This document shows, one piece after another, positions 33,216-44,639 of a DNA stretch of 64,000 bases. The stretch is from Porphyra umbilicalis (Eukaryota; Rhodophyta; Bangiophyceae; Bangiales; Bangiaceae), in the NCBI GenBank assembly GCA_002049455.2, contig KV918905.1, positions 119,124-183,123 on the forward strand. Direction: 5' to 3'. The notes under the pieces are model-generated. The model saw only the letters and a program-made list of their open reading frames with translations. It was not told the origin of the DNA and ran no database searches. The position numbers were made by a program, and so were the translations under genes. Within the stretch, counting starts at the first letter, position 1; each line of letters starts with the position of its first letter.

Positions 33216-33959
33216 CAAGAAGAAGTGAACGTGCTCCTCGCGGCCGACAAGGCTCAATCGGCCACACTCCACCGCGCTCGACGGATCGACGCTCGCCGCC
33301 GGGCGGTGCCACCACCCGGCCCGGCCGCGCAAGGAGCGTCTGCACCTGGTAGAGTGGCTGCCTCGTCGCCTGCAGGAGGCCATGGCAGGCGTTCCGCAAC
33401 TCCTCGCACTCGGGCGGCTGTGCGACCGGGCCGCGCTCGTGGCACAAGCGTAGCACCTTCTATTCTTCCATTGGCCTCGGTGCCGGGCAGCGGCGGAAAC
33501 AAGCGCGCGGCGCTGGACCCGGCTTTCTCAATTGTGGGCGACGAGAACAAGAGTGCCGCCAACAAGCGGCCGACAGGTGGCAGTAATGCCTTGAATACGA
33601 GCCAAGTAAGCGAAGCACCTCCTTTGCTACCCTCCTCGGTTCCTGGTGTGCCTGGTTTGCCATCTTTGCCCATATCATCTCCCTGTTCGACTGCTTTTGG
33701 CTCTGGTGTGCCATTGTCCGTGGGTGTGTTGGGTTCGCAGCGGCGTGCCGACGAAAACCCCGATGCCGCCGGGTCGCTCAACGTGGCGCGTGGTTCTCTT
33801 GGCCTGCCGTCTGTTGAAGGTCGTGGTACCGCACCTGTTCTGCATCTTTCTCCATCGGAGTCACCTTCCCTTTTGTCTGCACCCTCTGCTCATGTGGGAT
33901 CGGGTGTTACCTCCTATGAACAGGACGATTTGTTGAGCCGACCGAGTAAAAAGAAATAA
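33216..33959 (+). CDS. In-frame extension of orphan protein B beyond a TGA
   Basis: The frame of the preceding gene stays open after TGA-C for 247 codons, ending ...RPSKKK-stop with a basic tail. It has no ATG near its start. Composition is Ser/Pro/Leu/Gly-rich with charged patches, not simple repeat. Possibilities are stop readthrough, a recent nonsense mutation, or a short intron removing the TGA (a GAG|GTCTGG donor lies 14 bases upstream of it). It has no recognised domain. Confidence 0.45.
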   Translation, partial: QEEVNVLLAADKAQSATLHRARRIDARRRAVPPPGPAAQGASAPGRVAASSPAGGHGRRSATPRTRAAVRPGRARGTSVAPSILPLASVPGSGGNKRAALDPAFSIVGDENKSAANKRPTGGSNALNTSQVSEAPPLLPSSVPGVPGLPSLPISSPCSTAFGSGVPLSVGVLGSQRRADENPDAAGSLNVARGSLGLPSVEGRGTAPVLHLSPSESPSLLSAPSAHVGSGVTSYEQDDLLSRPSKKK

Positions 33960-34072
33960 AGTAACTTGTCGCCGTTTGTTCCACCTCTGTGCTGAACAGT
34001 GCTGACCGACTAGAGGCAACCGAATGTGTATCGTTGTCGGCCAAAGGTGTAACTATCTTAATCCTCATGTAG

Positions 34073-36874
34073 CTACAAACGCGGGCTCGTCTGGTACAGG
34101 TGCATCGCAGCACGGTCGGCGATCAAACGGCTCCCGCAAAAAGATCTCACATGCATGCGTCTCTTGTCGGGTACCCGGCTCATGGCGGCCAGCACCATGC
34201 CCGCCCCGAACGCCGCCCCCACGTCCAGCACAGCCTCAGACAAAGTCAAACTCTGAGAGCGGTGCACTGTGATTGCCCAACCCAACACGAAGGGAACTTG
34301 GAGACGAGAAGCAACGGACCCAGGTCGAGACAAAATGCGTGCCTCGTACTCAATGGCCGGACAAAGCACCTCCAACCAATTGGCACCCGCGGCATGCACG
34401 CCTTGCACACCAGACCGAGTCGTCTCCACCACCTCATGGTCATCAAAACGTACAACTGGTGAGCCGTCCGTCTCATAGCCCACAACGTTTCCGATGCTCT
34501 CATGGTAGAGGCCCAGCCCGAGGAAGTGGTTCGACGTCAGCATGACGCGGGCACCGCGGCAGTGCTGCACGACCCGGGGAGCAACACAATTAATCAACGC
34601 CGCGTCACGAGCGTGCCCTGAAACCGTCTTGGGGTCCACGGGGCACACGGAGCGGTCCCTGTTGGGATCTTGCTTGACAGTGTCGACGGCAACGAAGTCG
34701 GCAGGCCGCTCGCCGCCGCAAAGCCGCATCAAGCATGAGGAGTTGTGCGCCGCTACGTCTTCGTGCCTCGGCATCAGGTGCAGCACGTTGCACTGGAGCG
34801 CCTTGTACGCCTCGTCCGTCACGGTGCACTCGTCCATCAGCGCTTGAACAGCATCCGTACATTTCCCAAACCGGGCGTCGCGGAGGGCTGCAACAAAGTC
34901 CGGCTGGTCTTGTCGATGGACACGCGAGAGCTCTAGAAAGCCGTCCCCAAATGACGTCGTCCAGCACTTGCCCGTAAACGCCATCTTGCCGAATGGGGGG
35001 CACAGCTGCAGGAAGTTGCCAAACGCGTAGACGACGGGCGGGGGAGAGCTCGCCGCCCGGGACTGCAGCAGCAGCTCGCACATCAAGTCGAATTTGTCGG
35101 CTGGCACCATCGAGATCTCGTCGACGAGGAGCACCTCGACCTTAGCAAGCCGGCGGGCGATGGGTTTCCACCTGTCGAGTGCCAGAAGGCGGGCAGCCTC
35201 TTGAGCGGGGTCCGCGCACACCATCTTGTAGTCTTTGACGAACCCAAAGAACGAGTGATAAGTCACCCCCTTCGCCGTCTTGGCGGCACTGCCGGTCGGC
35301 GCGACGACCACCACGGCGCCATCGACAGTGATGCGGCTGCGCAAAAAGCACGCAAAGCCCCGTAAAAAGGACGTCTTGCCCACACCTGGTCCCCCGCTGA
35401 TGAAGGTGTTCAACGCTCGAGCAAAGAGCTGCCCGTAGACGGCCGTCCATGCAACGTCCGCGGCCATCCTGCTCAGAGGGCCTGCAGGCGGTGGCTCGTG
35501 AGTACCACCCGTATCAGCGCTTGTCGACGCCGACCCGCCCGTCCCCGACCGATCTCCTCCTGCAGCAGCTGCATCACCAGGCCCGCCACCGCACTGGCCG
35601 TCGGCCGAGGGTACATTGTTGCCACCACGCGCAGCCACTACGACGGGAGCGACAAGCTTTGCAGCGTCAGGATCTTTGACGGCCGCCCGGTGACGAGCGC
35701 CGACAGCAGCGTCTCGACGGAGGGCCTCCTCAATATCTTCCTGCTCCCAGGCCGCGACCGACTGACCGACCATCTCGCGGATGCCGCCAAAGGTAAACGT
35801 CGACCGGGAGTCATCACGCTCGACGGCGGCGGGATTCAAACGCGCCGATGGCGCGCCGTCATCATCGCACAGACGACGGCGCTTGACGCCAACCTTTCTC
35901 AGAGTCTGGACGGGTTGCGCCAGCAGCCGACGCGAGCCACCAGCACAGCGGCTTGCTCCGTGCGGCGCACACGCCTTGTCACCGCAGGAGCAGCGTGGAG
36001 TGAAGCCCGCGCCGCCGCCGGATGAGGCGCCCCCGTGCGGCGACCGACGATCAAATCGAGGGGTGGACGCCGATACAACGGAGCCCCCGTGAAGACCACT
36101 CCCAGGAGACCGACCACTGGCCCCACCTGCTGCCCTGCCGGGCACACCCGATGCCGATGAAGAGGTTCCGGGGCAGACGCCACTGGCTCCCCCAGCTGTA
36201 CTCCCCGACAAGGTCGCGCTTGTAGTCGGCTGGCAGGGCACCCTTGACGACGACGACGCGCCCGCGGGGGCACGAGCACGCTCAGCGAAGGGCAACGCCG
36301 CGGCGGCCGGCGCACACGTCCACGGGGGCCTCGATGGCGACTCAATCTCGAGCACGGGCGCGGCCGTCGTCGGCGTCTGCTGCTCATCCTCCTTCGCGCA
36401 CGACTTGGCGGTGGACCAAAGGAGCGCCTGCAGCGACACTGCAGCGTCGCTGGCGAGCCACTTGTACGCGTCGGTGGCCGTGGAGAAGCTTGCTGCAATG
36501 CACAGGGACGAGGCCGACGCCTCCACCAGCTGCACAGCGCCACCCACGCCGGAAGTGTCCACCTCAAAGCATGCACGCGCGCCTCGGCCGACGACTGCGA
36601 GCCACACGGCCGGACACTCGGAAGGCGAGCGACGCCGAGACGACTGGCCGACGAGGCCGCGTGACACGGCCGCAATCGCACTCGGAGCCGTGAGCCAACA
36701 CATTGCGGGTTCCGACGACGCAAAGGAGCAACAGGCCAGTACGCTCCCCAACTCCATGGCCAACAGCTGCTGTGCAATGCTGCCCTCGTCCGACGCGCGG
36801 AAGAGGATGGAGGTGAGGGGGGTAATGACGGCGAGCAATGGGCGAGAGCCCACCGCTCCAGGCACAAGCGGCAT
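34073..36874 (-). CDS. PIF1-like DNA helicase, mobile-element type (copy B)
   Basis: 933 residues from the ATG at 36874. The frame extends slightly further, past a CTCTCCTG tract that may be an acceptor. A long Ser/Ala/Gly-rich N-terminal half includes a CSCGDKAC cluster (295-302) and a VKRRRLCDDD basic patch (about 330-338). The helicase core has Walker A GGPGVGKT (494-501), DEISM (585-589), GNFLQLCPP (619-627), VHRSQSLTL (870-878) and AMSRVPDKRRM (897-907). Compared with copy A, motif III has Asn for Asp, motif V has Ser for Gly after the Gln, and ALSR is AMSR. ATP-binding motifs are intact but coupling motifs look altered. It is convergent with the orphan gene (113 bp apart) and upstream on the same strand from nothing else; the KDZ gene lies behind it. 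Confidence 0.85.
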   Translation of the reverse strand: MPLVPGAVGSRPLLAVITPLTSILFRASDEGSIAQQLLAMELGSVLACCSFASSEPAMCWLTAPSAIAAVSRGLVGQSSRRRSPSECPAVWLAVVGRGARACFEVDTSGVGGAVQLVEASASSLCIAASFSTATDAYKWLASDAAVSLQALLWSTAKSCAKEDEQQTPTTAAPVLEIESPSRPPWTCAPAAAALPFAERARAPAGASSSSRVPCQPTTSATLSGSTAGGASGVCPGTSSSASGVPGRAAGGASGRSPGSGLHGGSVVSASTPRFDRRSPHGGASSGGGAGFTPRCSCGDKACAPHGASRCAGGSRRLLAQPVQTLRKVGVKRRRLCDDDGAPSARLNPAAVERDDSRSTFTFGGIREMVGQSVAAWEQEDIEEALRRDAAVGARHRAAVKDPDAAKLVAPVVVAARGGNNVPSADGQCGGGPGDAAAAGGDRSGTGGSASTSADTGGTHEPPPAGPLSRMAADVAWTAVYGQLFARALNTFISGGPGVGKTSFLRGFACFLRSRITVDGAVVVVAPTGSAAKTAKGVTYHSFFGFVKDYKMVCADPAQEAARLLALDRWKPIARRLAKVEVLLVDEISMVPADKFDLMCELLLQSRAASSPPPVVYAFGNFLQLCPPFGKMAFTGKCWTTSFGDGFLELSRVHRQDQPDFVAALRDARFGKCTDAVQALMDECTVTDEAYKALQCNVLHLMPRHEDVAAHNSSCLMRLCGGERPADFVAVDTVKQDPNRDRSVCPVDPKTVSGHARDAALINCVAPRVVQHCRGARVMLTSNHFLGLGLYHESIGNVVGYETDGSPVVRFDDHEVVETTRSGVQGVHAAGANWLEVLCPAIEYEARILSRPGSVASRLQVPFVLGWAITVHRSQSLTLSEAVLDVGAAFGAGMVLAAMSRVPDKRRMHVRSFCGSRLIADRAAMHLYQTSPRL

Positions 36875-39408
36875 CAGGAGAGACAAACAATGCACGACGC
36901 GTGCTCCTACCTCCCCACCCAGCAGGTGGCGGACGTTGAACGGCCTCAGAAAAACGCAGGAGAAAACGACAAGGGTGCCGCATGAACACCGCGTGCAAGG
37001 CCAAAGGGGCTAGATACCCCGGCAGAGAAGCCGTGCCGGCAGCAACAATGAGGTCAATCGAAGCCCCAAGAACTGACGGATGGGGTGCGCTGTCGGTCCA
37101 TTCCGGGCGGATGATCTGGGCTCAAACGTGGGCAATGCAATGGATCACGGATTTAGCATGTCCAATCCGTTTTTATTATATGCACAAAGAAGAGCTCTTC
37201 GGTCGCACAATAAGGAAGTCGGAGGATTTGTCTGGGGCAAGGATGCAGACATAACATCTGGGGGCACGAATGGACGCCCGATCTGACAAGCGTACGCAAT
37301 CACTTGCTCAGGACCGTTGCAACAGCCCTCTGATCCGCCCCCCGATCGCCCAACGGGCCCGGACGCAGGCCGTTACGAGTCAATGTGGTCCCTTTGAGGA
37401 AACAATGCTTTTCAGCAATTTCTGATGTACCCAAGTGCACGCACGATGAAGACAACATTCTCCGCCCAAATATGTCTACCGACCGGCTCGCTCCGGCTGC
37501 TTGAATGTTGGAGCTCACATCTGGCACAAGCGCCCGTGCTCGCACGCTAAGTCGATTTTTCTGGCCCAGAACGGGCGGCAGACTCGTTGCACGATCCGGC
37601 GGATCAGGAAACAATCCACCCCGCGTCTGCTTATCAAATGTTGGAATATATTAGAATTCCTTTTGTTCTTTGATTGGACGACATCTTCGTCACATTACTT
37701 CTGTGTACTGGATTCCATTATTTGACGTAGGTGAACGGGACTCTCTTGGGCTGCCAGACTGACGTCTGGTGCCGCACTGATGGCCAATATTCTCAAACTG
37801 CGTCACTTGTGAATTGGTATTACCGCATGAAGAGGTCTTTCTTGGAAGGACTGATCATTTGTGAAAGCTTCATTCTGACTTCAATTCTGTTTGGACACAT
37901 CAGTGTTTGCCCGATCCAAGTGGTGGCTGCATCCCTCGTTTCAGGTCGAACTGAGAGGGTTGAGGGGGCTGATGGGGCGCCTGTACGCACTCTTCTTGAG
38001 CTTGTGGGCCGTCTGGGCGCCATCGCCGGTGCCCTGCTCGCGACGTATTCCTCACCCGCCCACAGCGCTGAAGCATTGCTTCGACTGTCGGCAGCTGTGA
38101 GTGCACCTATTGTGCGCCACAGGCACAGAGCGGCTGCTGAGCATCGCAGCAGCGCGGTGTGCCACCGGTTGGGGGCGTGCACACGAAGTCTGGCCGTGGG
38201 TTAACACAGAGTGGGGTGCTGGTCGAGGCTGGACGACTTTGGCAGGCGGTGCCTCTGCTGTACGGGCATGCATCATCAAACGGATGCGCACGGATTACTG
38301 TCCTTTGGTCTCCCAGCAGACTGCACCTCTGCCTGAGTAGGCCGATATGGCAAAAGAGGGAACCAACTTTGGCATCTATAGCAGATGCCTACAAGTAACA
38401 GAAGCACCCCACGCATACCCGGCCGCGCAACCCCACTCTTCCGACAGCGCTGAAGCATTGCTCCGACTGTTGGAAACAGTGAGTGCGCCTGTTGTGCACC
38501 ATAGGCACAGAGCGGCAGCTATGCATCGCCGCAGGGCGGTACCTGGCCGCGCCAGCCCACACTTGTGACAACGGGTGCTAGTCGTCCTCGTGGCGTCGTC
38601 GCAGTGGTCCATGTAGGTAAGATGGGCACAGCTATCCCAGTTGGTCACACTGTCAGTAGCGCAGCGCAACTCGGAGCTGCCAGTACAACGACATCACAGC
38701 TACTGTGTCCCACCTGCATCGGACGGCCGATATCTACTACGCCCCCAGCTGAGTTGGACTGCTGCCCTTCATCGCGGCACGTGTATCGTTGGCGGCGCCC
38801 TCGTATGGCCTCGGGCATTGTTGCGTCATATCCCCACCGCACTGGAGTATCAGACCCAGTTGCTTCAAAACTAATGATCTGTCCCACCTCAGTTCTGTGA
38901 CATGACACATCTGCCACTGCGAGCGCCCCAGTGGTAGTCGAGGACCTGCGGCACTCCATCCTGCAACAGGCGCTGCTGGGTGTCCGCGCCCCGTCGGCTG
39001 CCACTGCGAGCGCGAATGGGTCAGTTGGGGACAGGTGACACGCGAGTCTGTAGCTCGCGCTGCTCGGCTGCCGCGCGCTTGTTGGCTGGAAAGTGCGTAG
39101 TAGGGCACGGCTGTGAAGCACCCGTCAAGAGGGTGGGCGCAAAGTCTGGCGGGAGGGTTGGCACAGTGTGGGGTAGCGTTGTAGGGTGAGAGGCTTCGGC
39201 AGGCGGTGCCTCTGCTGTATGGGCATGCTCAAACGCACGCGCACGCACTACTTTCGCCTCTTGTCTGAGCGGAGTGCACCCAAGCATGAGTAGACCATAT
39301 ATGAGTGCACAAAAAGGGATGCAACAAAATTCTACAGCAGGAACCTATAACTTAATCAACCTCCCACGCACACCCAGGAACGCCAGCCCGTACAACCGAC
39401 AGCGGGTG
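36875..39408. other. Spacer with old direct duplications
   Basis: Two ~115-bp copies beginning ACAGCGCTGAAGCATTGCT lie at 38062-38176 and 38442-38556. A block with AAGTCTGGC and GGCAGGCGGTGCCTCTGCTG lies at 38190-38270 and again near 39140-39225. They are diverged (roughly 75-80% by eye). No gene is supported between helicase B and the KDZ gene. Confidence 0.55.
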
Positions 39409-42400
39409 CTATTCGTCCTCGGAGGCGTCATCGCCTTGATCAGTGACGGGAAGATAGGCGCAGCCGTCCGATGTTGTCACACTGTCTGCCAAAAGCGCGA
39501 CACCAATGCGCTGCCGCAAGACAGGCACGTCCAACTGCGTAAAAGACACTGGTGCTCGAAGCGCAAAGCAATCAGCTGCCGCCATCACGAAGACACCGCA
39601 GCTGCCGCGGTCTGTCTGCCGCGGAAAGCCGACGTCCACCACGCCCCCCCACTCCGCAATCTTCCACGACTCGGCGACGTCCTCACCAAGGCGAGCGGCA
39701 ACCTCGTCGCGCAGCCAGCGCCGAGCCGTGTGGAGGACGCGGGCTGCCCCGCCACCGTAAAGGGAGTCGTAGTACAAGAAGCTGTGGTGCTCAAGGTCGA
39801 CGACAACCAGCACCCAGTGCAGGTTGTCAACGTTGACAGGGATGAGGACTTGGTCGACGGCACCAATGTCGAGCCCGTTCTTATAGCCCCACGTGCGCAC
39901 CCCGGCGTAGTCGTAGCAGCCCACCCGCTCCTCCAGCCGCGAGAAGAAGAACGTGTTGAACATGAACACACGCGGGACAGCAACCGGCTTGACCGTCATG
40001 AGGCAACGCAACAAGGTGGCCCTGTGGTTGATCAGCGCCACGAAAGAGTTCATCACCGAGTTGTTGAGCCAATTCTCACCAGTCAACACGCGAGAGTCGG
40101 CCACAGTGAGCTCTACCTTGGCCTTGTTGACGGTGCGAACCACCGTGGACGGCGGGCGGTCCCCCACGAGCGCGTCAACCGCAGCAGCGTGCTTGTCCAA
40201 CAATGGTCGCGTGCTCATTGGCAAGATGTGGACGACTTCTCCGCGGCGAAGAACCCCCGCTGCCTCGTCTTCGACGCTTGGACGTGAAGGGGCGGCTCCA
40301 TCATCACCATCTCGTGCACACTCGACGATCACAGCGTCCGACCCGTGAACTGGCTCGTCGCCCATGCCAGCATCTTCTCCAGCACCGCCATTGTCCTCCA
40401 CTGCAGGACTGCCGGTGGAGACCGAGTTCTCCTCCCCGCCCGAATCGGCCGATGCGACTAGGCTCTCGGCAATCGCCTTCTGGGAGTCGCGCCGACCGGT
40501 GTCCGAGATGGAGGCCTGGCACGCGCACCCCGACCCGCGCTGGCACTCGCGCGCCAGCCGGCTGTGGAAGAACGGCGCCAGCGGGACGTGGTCGTTTTCG
40601 CTCTTGGGGTTTGCGGAGGAGAGGCGCTCCAGCTTGCGGATGTTCATCATGGCGACTTGGACCATCTTGTGCGTCATGTACGTTGTCGGCTTCATGTATG
40701 CGAGGCTCGTGCGGTTCGCCACGGCGATCGAGTGGGAGACCTCAGCGGCCTGGGTGGCCACACCAGCCGTGGTGCCAAGACTCTCATTCGGCATGTAGAT
40801 TGGTGAGCACGTGTGAGTGATGGAGTGCGGCCTGTCGAGGATGCACCGCACCTTGTGGGCGCGCAAAATGGGGCGTACTCTGCGGAGGGAGTTCTTGTCC
40901 AGCTTACATGCCACGTCATAAAAGATGACCTTCGGGAGTTTAGGAAACCGCTCGAGTACAATAGAGAGCGCCTCTCCCACGCTCTCGGCGCGGAAGAGGC
41001 AGCAGAAGCCGAGGGTGACAACGTGTGGGCACACGACGTTAAAGACGCCCTGGGTGAGGCCGCACTGGATTGAAAAAGCCTTGTTGCAGGCGTCGCCGTC
41101 CCCCTCTACGTCGGCCGCATGGCGATCCTTGCCCTTGTAGCCCACCCGCCGCTTGAGCGCCTCCGAGTCCTTGATGCCGGGGCGCACTCGGTCCAGGCCC
41201 GGAAAGGACTCGAAGCTCACGAGCGGGTTGTCCACGTCCCCTAAGCTGCCGGCGGGCTTACTGTCCAGCCACGCCCGGTAGTCGGCCGGCGTCGGCATGC
41301 CGCCCCACTTGCGGCAGTACTCGGCATTGACCCACCCACGATCCAGCACCTCCTTGCGGTTGGCCGCGGCGGAGAAGAGCTTGTCGACATCGGCCTCCAT
41401 GTCGACAGCACGAAGCAGCACGGAACCCAAGGCGTAGCGAAAGCGGTCGTCATCGTCGATCATGTCCGCGAACCAGCCGACGAAATTGGCAACGAAACCG
41501 ATGCCGTCGACGGCTTCGGTCACGTCCCGCCACTTGCCGGCCGGCTGCAAGCGCATGCAGTTGGCTAACAGCCGCGAGGCACCCTCATCATGGCAGTGAA
41601 ACATGCCAGACACCGTCTCGCCTAAAAGGGCTTGTAGGAACGGGCGGACATGCAACCACGCGCCGTCGTCGCCCTTGGGGTACTGCGCGAAGTTGGGCGC
41701 GCAATGACCAATGCGGTCACGCCAAGAGGCAGACGGCAGCTTGACCGGGGCTCCCTGGCCACCCAGAGTCAGGTTACCGTCGGCGTCCGTGCGCAACTTC
41801 GCTTCCAAAGCGGTCGTGGAGGCGGTGCCGTCCTGCCCGCTCGCAGCCCCTTCGGACCCTTCCGCACCCGCGCCAGGCTCGGCGCCCTTTTTCCCGGCGA
41901 CGACACGCGACGCACCCGGTGTACCGTCAGGGCCGTTCACGACGCCGCCGTCCTTGGTGCCCATAGGAAAAAAGTGGAAGAAGAGCCGAGCGGCGGCGGA
42001 CTCGACGCAGGCCCGGTCGTCAATGCCCATGGTGTTGTGCCACGCACGTAGAAGCAGCGTATGAGGCCCGGTGAGCGCCGCGGAGGAGCGGAGGATCTTG
42101 GTGATGGCGGCTGGCAGCGGGGGCGACTGGATCACGCACAGCGCAGACGCGGCAATGCCGAGCACCGGGACTTCCTCTTCGATCCGCACCGGCTGCGCGT
42201 CGTCCGGGTCCGTGCAGCCTAACGCCTGGCCGTCAATCACGATAAACTCCGGGTCCGGGCCGCACAAAGGGCAGACGGCCACCTCGGGGGGGATGACAAA
42301 CGTCCTGAGCATGGCCGTCCCAAGCTTCACAACGTCCTGCCGCCTCAACGCGAAGGACAGCATGTCCGACGAGAGGTATCGTGTAGCGGCGGTGTACGTG

Positions 42401-44230
42401 GTACGCGCGGTGATGATGAAGGAGTACAACTTGTCGAGCAGCGCGCGAGTGAAGACCGCCCATCTCCCCTTCTTGTCCCGCCTCCTCATGTTGAAAAGGC
42501 CGTAGGAGTTACCGTCAAACTCGACCTTGCGCTTGCAGTCAGGCCTGTCGCAGGTCCATTGGCCCACGAGCATCTGTAACACAAACAGATCAAGCAACAG
42601 CTCGCGTCACGCATGCACACGGACCAAAGCCAAAAGATAAACGGGTGTCAGAGATGCACAGCTGGCAGACAACGAAACGGAGCATCCCAACTCCGCAGAG
42701 AAAACAAGGGAGAACAGAGCGAGTAGAACACCAAGCAAATGAAGAAACAAAACATACCTGCATCACGGGCGCGGTGGCGTGGTGTGTATACAGGACGGCA
42801 CGCTCCTTGGTGACCACGTGCTTCTCCTCCCGCTTGGAACCACAGCTCCCACAGTACGGCTCTACAGGTACCAGACCGCGCTCGTGCATGAGCCCCATCT
42901 GAGCAGCCGACTTCATGACGGCTCCCACCTTCTTGATGTCGCCCGCCTTGTTGGCACCGCCACGCAAGCGTCGAAGAGCAGCGATGCCCCTCCATTCCGC
43001 CGTCCGTGCCCAAACCTCCGCGTCCGCAATCTCTCCCTTGCAAGGCAAAAGGTTACGCCGCACGCGAGCAGAGACCGTCGACTCGGCCGCATCGCCACTG
43101 CCGCGCTCGGTGTCGCAGGGCTCTGTCTCAATACCGTCGTCCTCATCGGCGAGGCCAAGCGGCAGCACAGGTTGATTCGCAGACGCGGCTTTGACCGGAG
43201 CTAGGGGAGTGCCGGGCTTGACGCCGGCTGCGACATCGGCAGCTCGACTCTTCATGTTGCGGGGACGCGCCAAAGCGACGTGGCCACAGCGCGCGCGGAA
43301 CCGCCGGCAGCTCGGAGCAATGCAGGTTGCCACATTTGCAGCAGTGAAGGACACCAACGAGTAGACCGAGCGGTAGAGCACCACCCAAAACTGCATTGGC
43401 CCATAGCGCTTCTGGGACACGAAGTTGGTAGGCGAGGAGCCGAGGTGCATCCGACGCAAGAAAAGTGAGAGCGCAATGCCGTCCTTGACTAAGCACCGCC
43501 GCAGCGCTCTTGTGTGCTTGCACACGCAGCTGCGCGACGACGCCGACAGGAAGAGCGCGTTCTGCGTGCCAGCAAAACAGGAGCACAGGATGCCGCCCCG
43601 ACGAGACGCCCAAAGTATGGCGCTGTCGGCCTTACCGCAACCGACGCACAGCAGGATGGCCCGCGACCGAGAGTTGGGGTCACCCACCAGCGTGGCGCTC
43701 ACCAGGGAGGCGCCCTTGCCAATCGGTGTTGCCGACGGCAGCCCGCACGCATTCCGCACGCATGGGCCGAGCGCCTCCATTATCCGCTTGTCGATGAGGT
43801 GCGCAGCGGCACGGCCGGATGATGGCCGTCGCGGGATCGCACCTGGTGGGCAGTGATGGTCCTCCATTACGTCGTCGCCTGCATCAACGCCAAGCAGCGG
43901 GGAGAGCGCCGCTGAAGACGCGGTCCGTGGGCGCTTCGTGGAGCGCGTCTTGTCCCCAGCCGAGGCAACGGCGGGCGCGGACCGCACCCAAGCCCCACCG
44001 CGTACCACACGTCGACGACCGTCACGGTCACGAGCCCGCTCACTCCATCCTGGATCCACAGACACGCACTGGGAGCCCGACGTGATGACCTCCACCGACG
44101 TGCCGAGGCCGGTCGTCGGTAATGTTGCCAGCCGGTTAACTAGCGACGGCACGGCGGTCGCGTCACCCATGTACGACGCGACGACGGGGGCGTGAAAACG
44201 AGGCTTCCGCGGCGGCGGCGGGTCCCCCAT
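39409..44230 (-). CDS. KDZ-type transposase fused to Ulp1-like (C48) protease
   Basis: Exon 1 is 44230-42758 (491 codons) and exon 2 is 42573-39409. The intron 42574-42757 (184 nt, phase 0) starts GTATGT and ends TTACAG. The spliced protein is about 1545 residues. Exon 1 carries CVGCG (195-199) and a SWIM-like CSC...CVCKH (216-239), and ends with CGSCG (460-464). Exon 2 adds WTCDRPDC (C499, C504), completing a zinc ribbon. The transposase core shows FDGNSYGLFNM (Asp511), FYDVACKL (Asp1044) and QAAEVSHS (Glu1102) as the likely metal triad. An acidic linker leads to the protease: LHW (His1410), YYDSLYG (Asp1427), PRQTDRGSCGVF (Gln1477, Cys1483). The family is known to combine cysteine clusters with transposase. 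The protease may process SUMO or the polyprotein. All catalytic residues appear intact. Confidence 0.88.
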
Positions 44231-44251
44231 GACCAGCAATGTCGCCGGCAA

Positions 44252-44639
44252 CCACCGTTGTCAGCAAAGGAACCGCAATGCCCGCGGGCAGGCGCGGCGC
44301 CGACCGACGAACAGACCGCCGCAACGGCGGACGCAACCGCAACCGCAAGCGCGACTGTGGTCACGAACACACGGCGCCAGCATCATCGATGGCAGCGCCG
44401 GGGGAAGCAGCATCCACGGGGGCCGCGACCCCGGCGGCAGCGTCGACGGGACCCGCGAACGCGGCGGCAGCCTCGGACGGGGCCGCGAGCGTGACGGTCG
44501 CGACGACGACGGCCGTCCAGGCGACGGTGGTCGACGTGCCGACAGCGGCAACGAGGTGGCTGGTCGATTGGGGTGGCCCGCACGCCCCGTTGCAGTCGGG
44601 TTGACAGCGGATACAGTCACAATTTTCAAACAGTGTAAT
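44252..44639. other. 5' flank of the KDZ gene
   Basis: GC-rich, with GGCGGCAGC-type short repeats on the plus strand. It should contain the KDZ promoter, but no TATA element is obvious. Confidence 0.4.
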
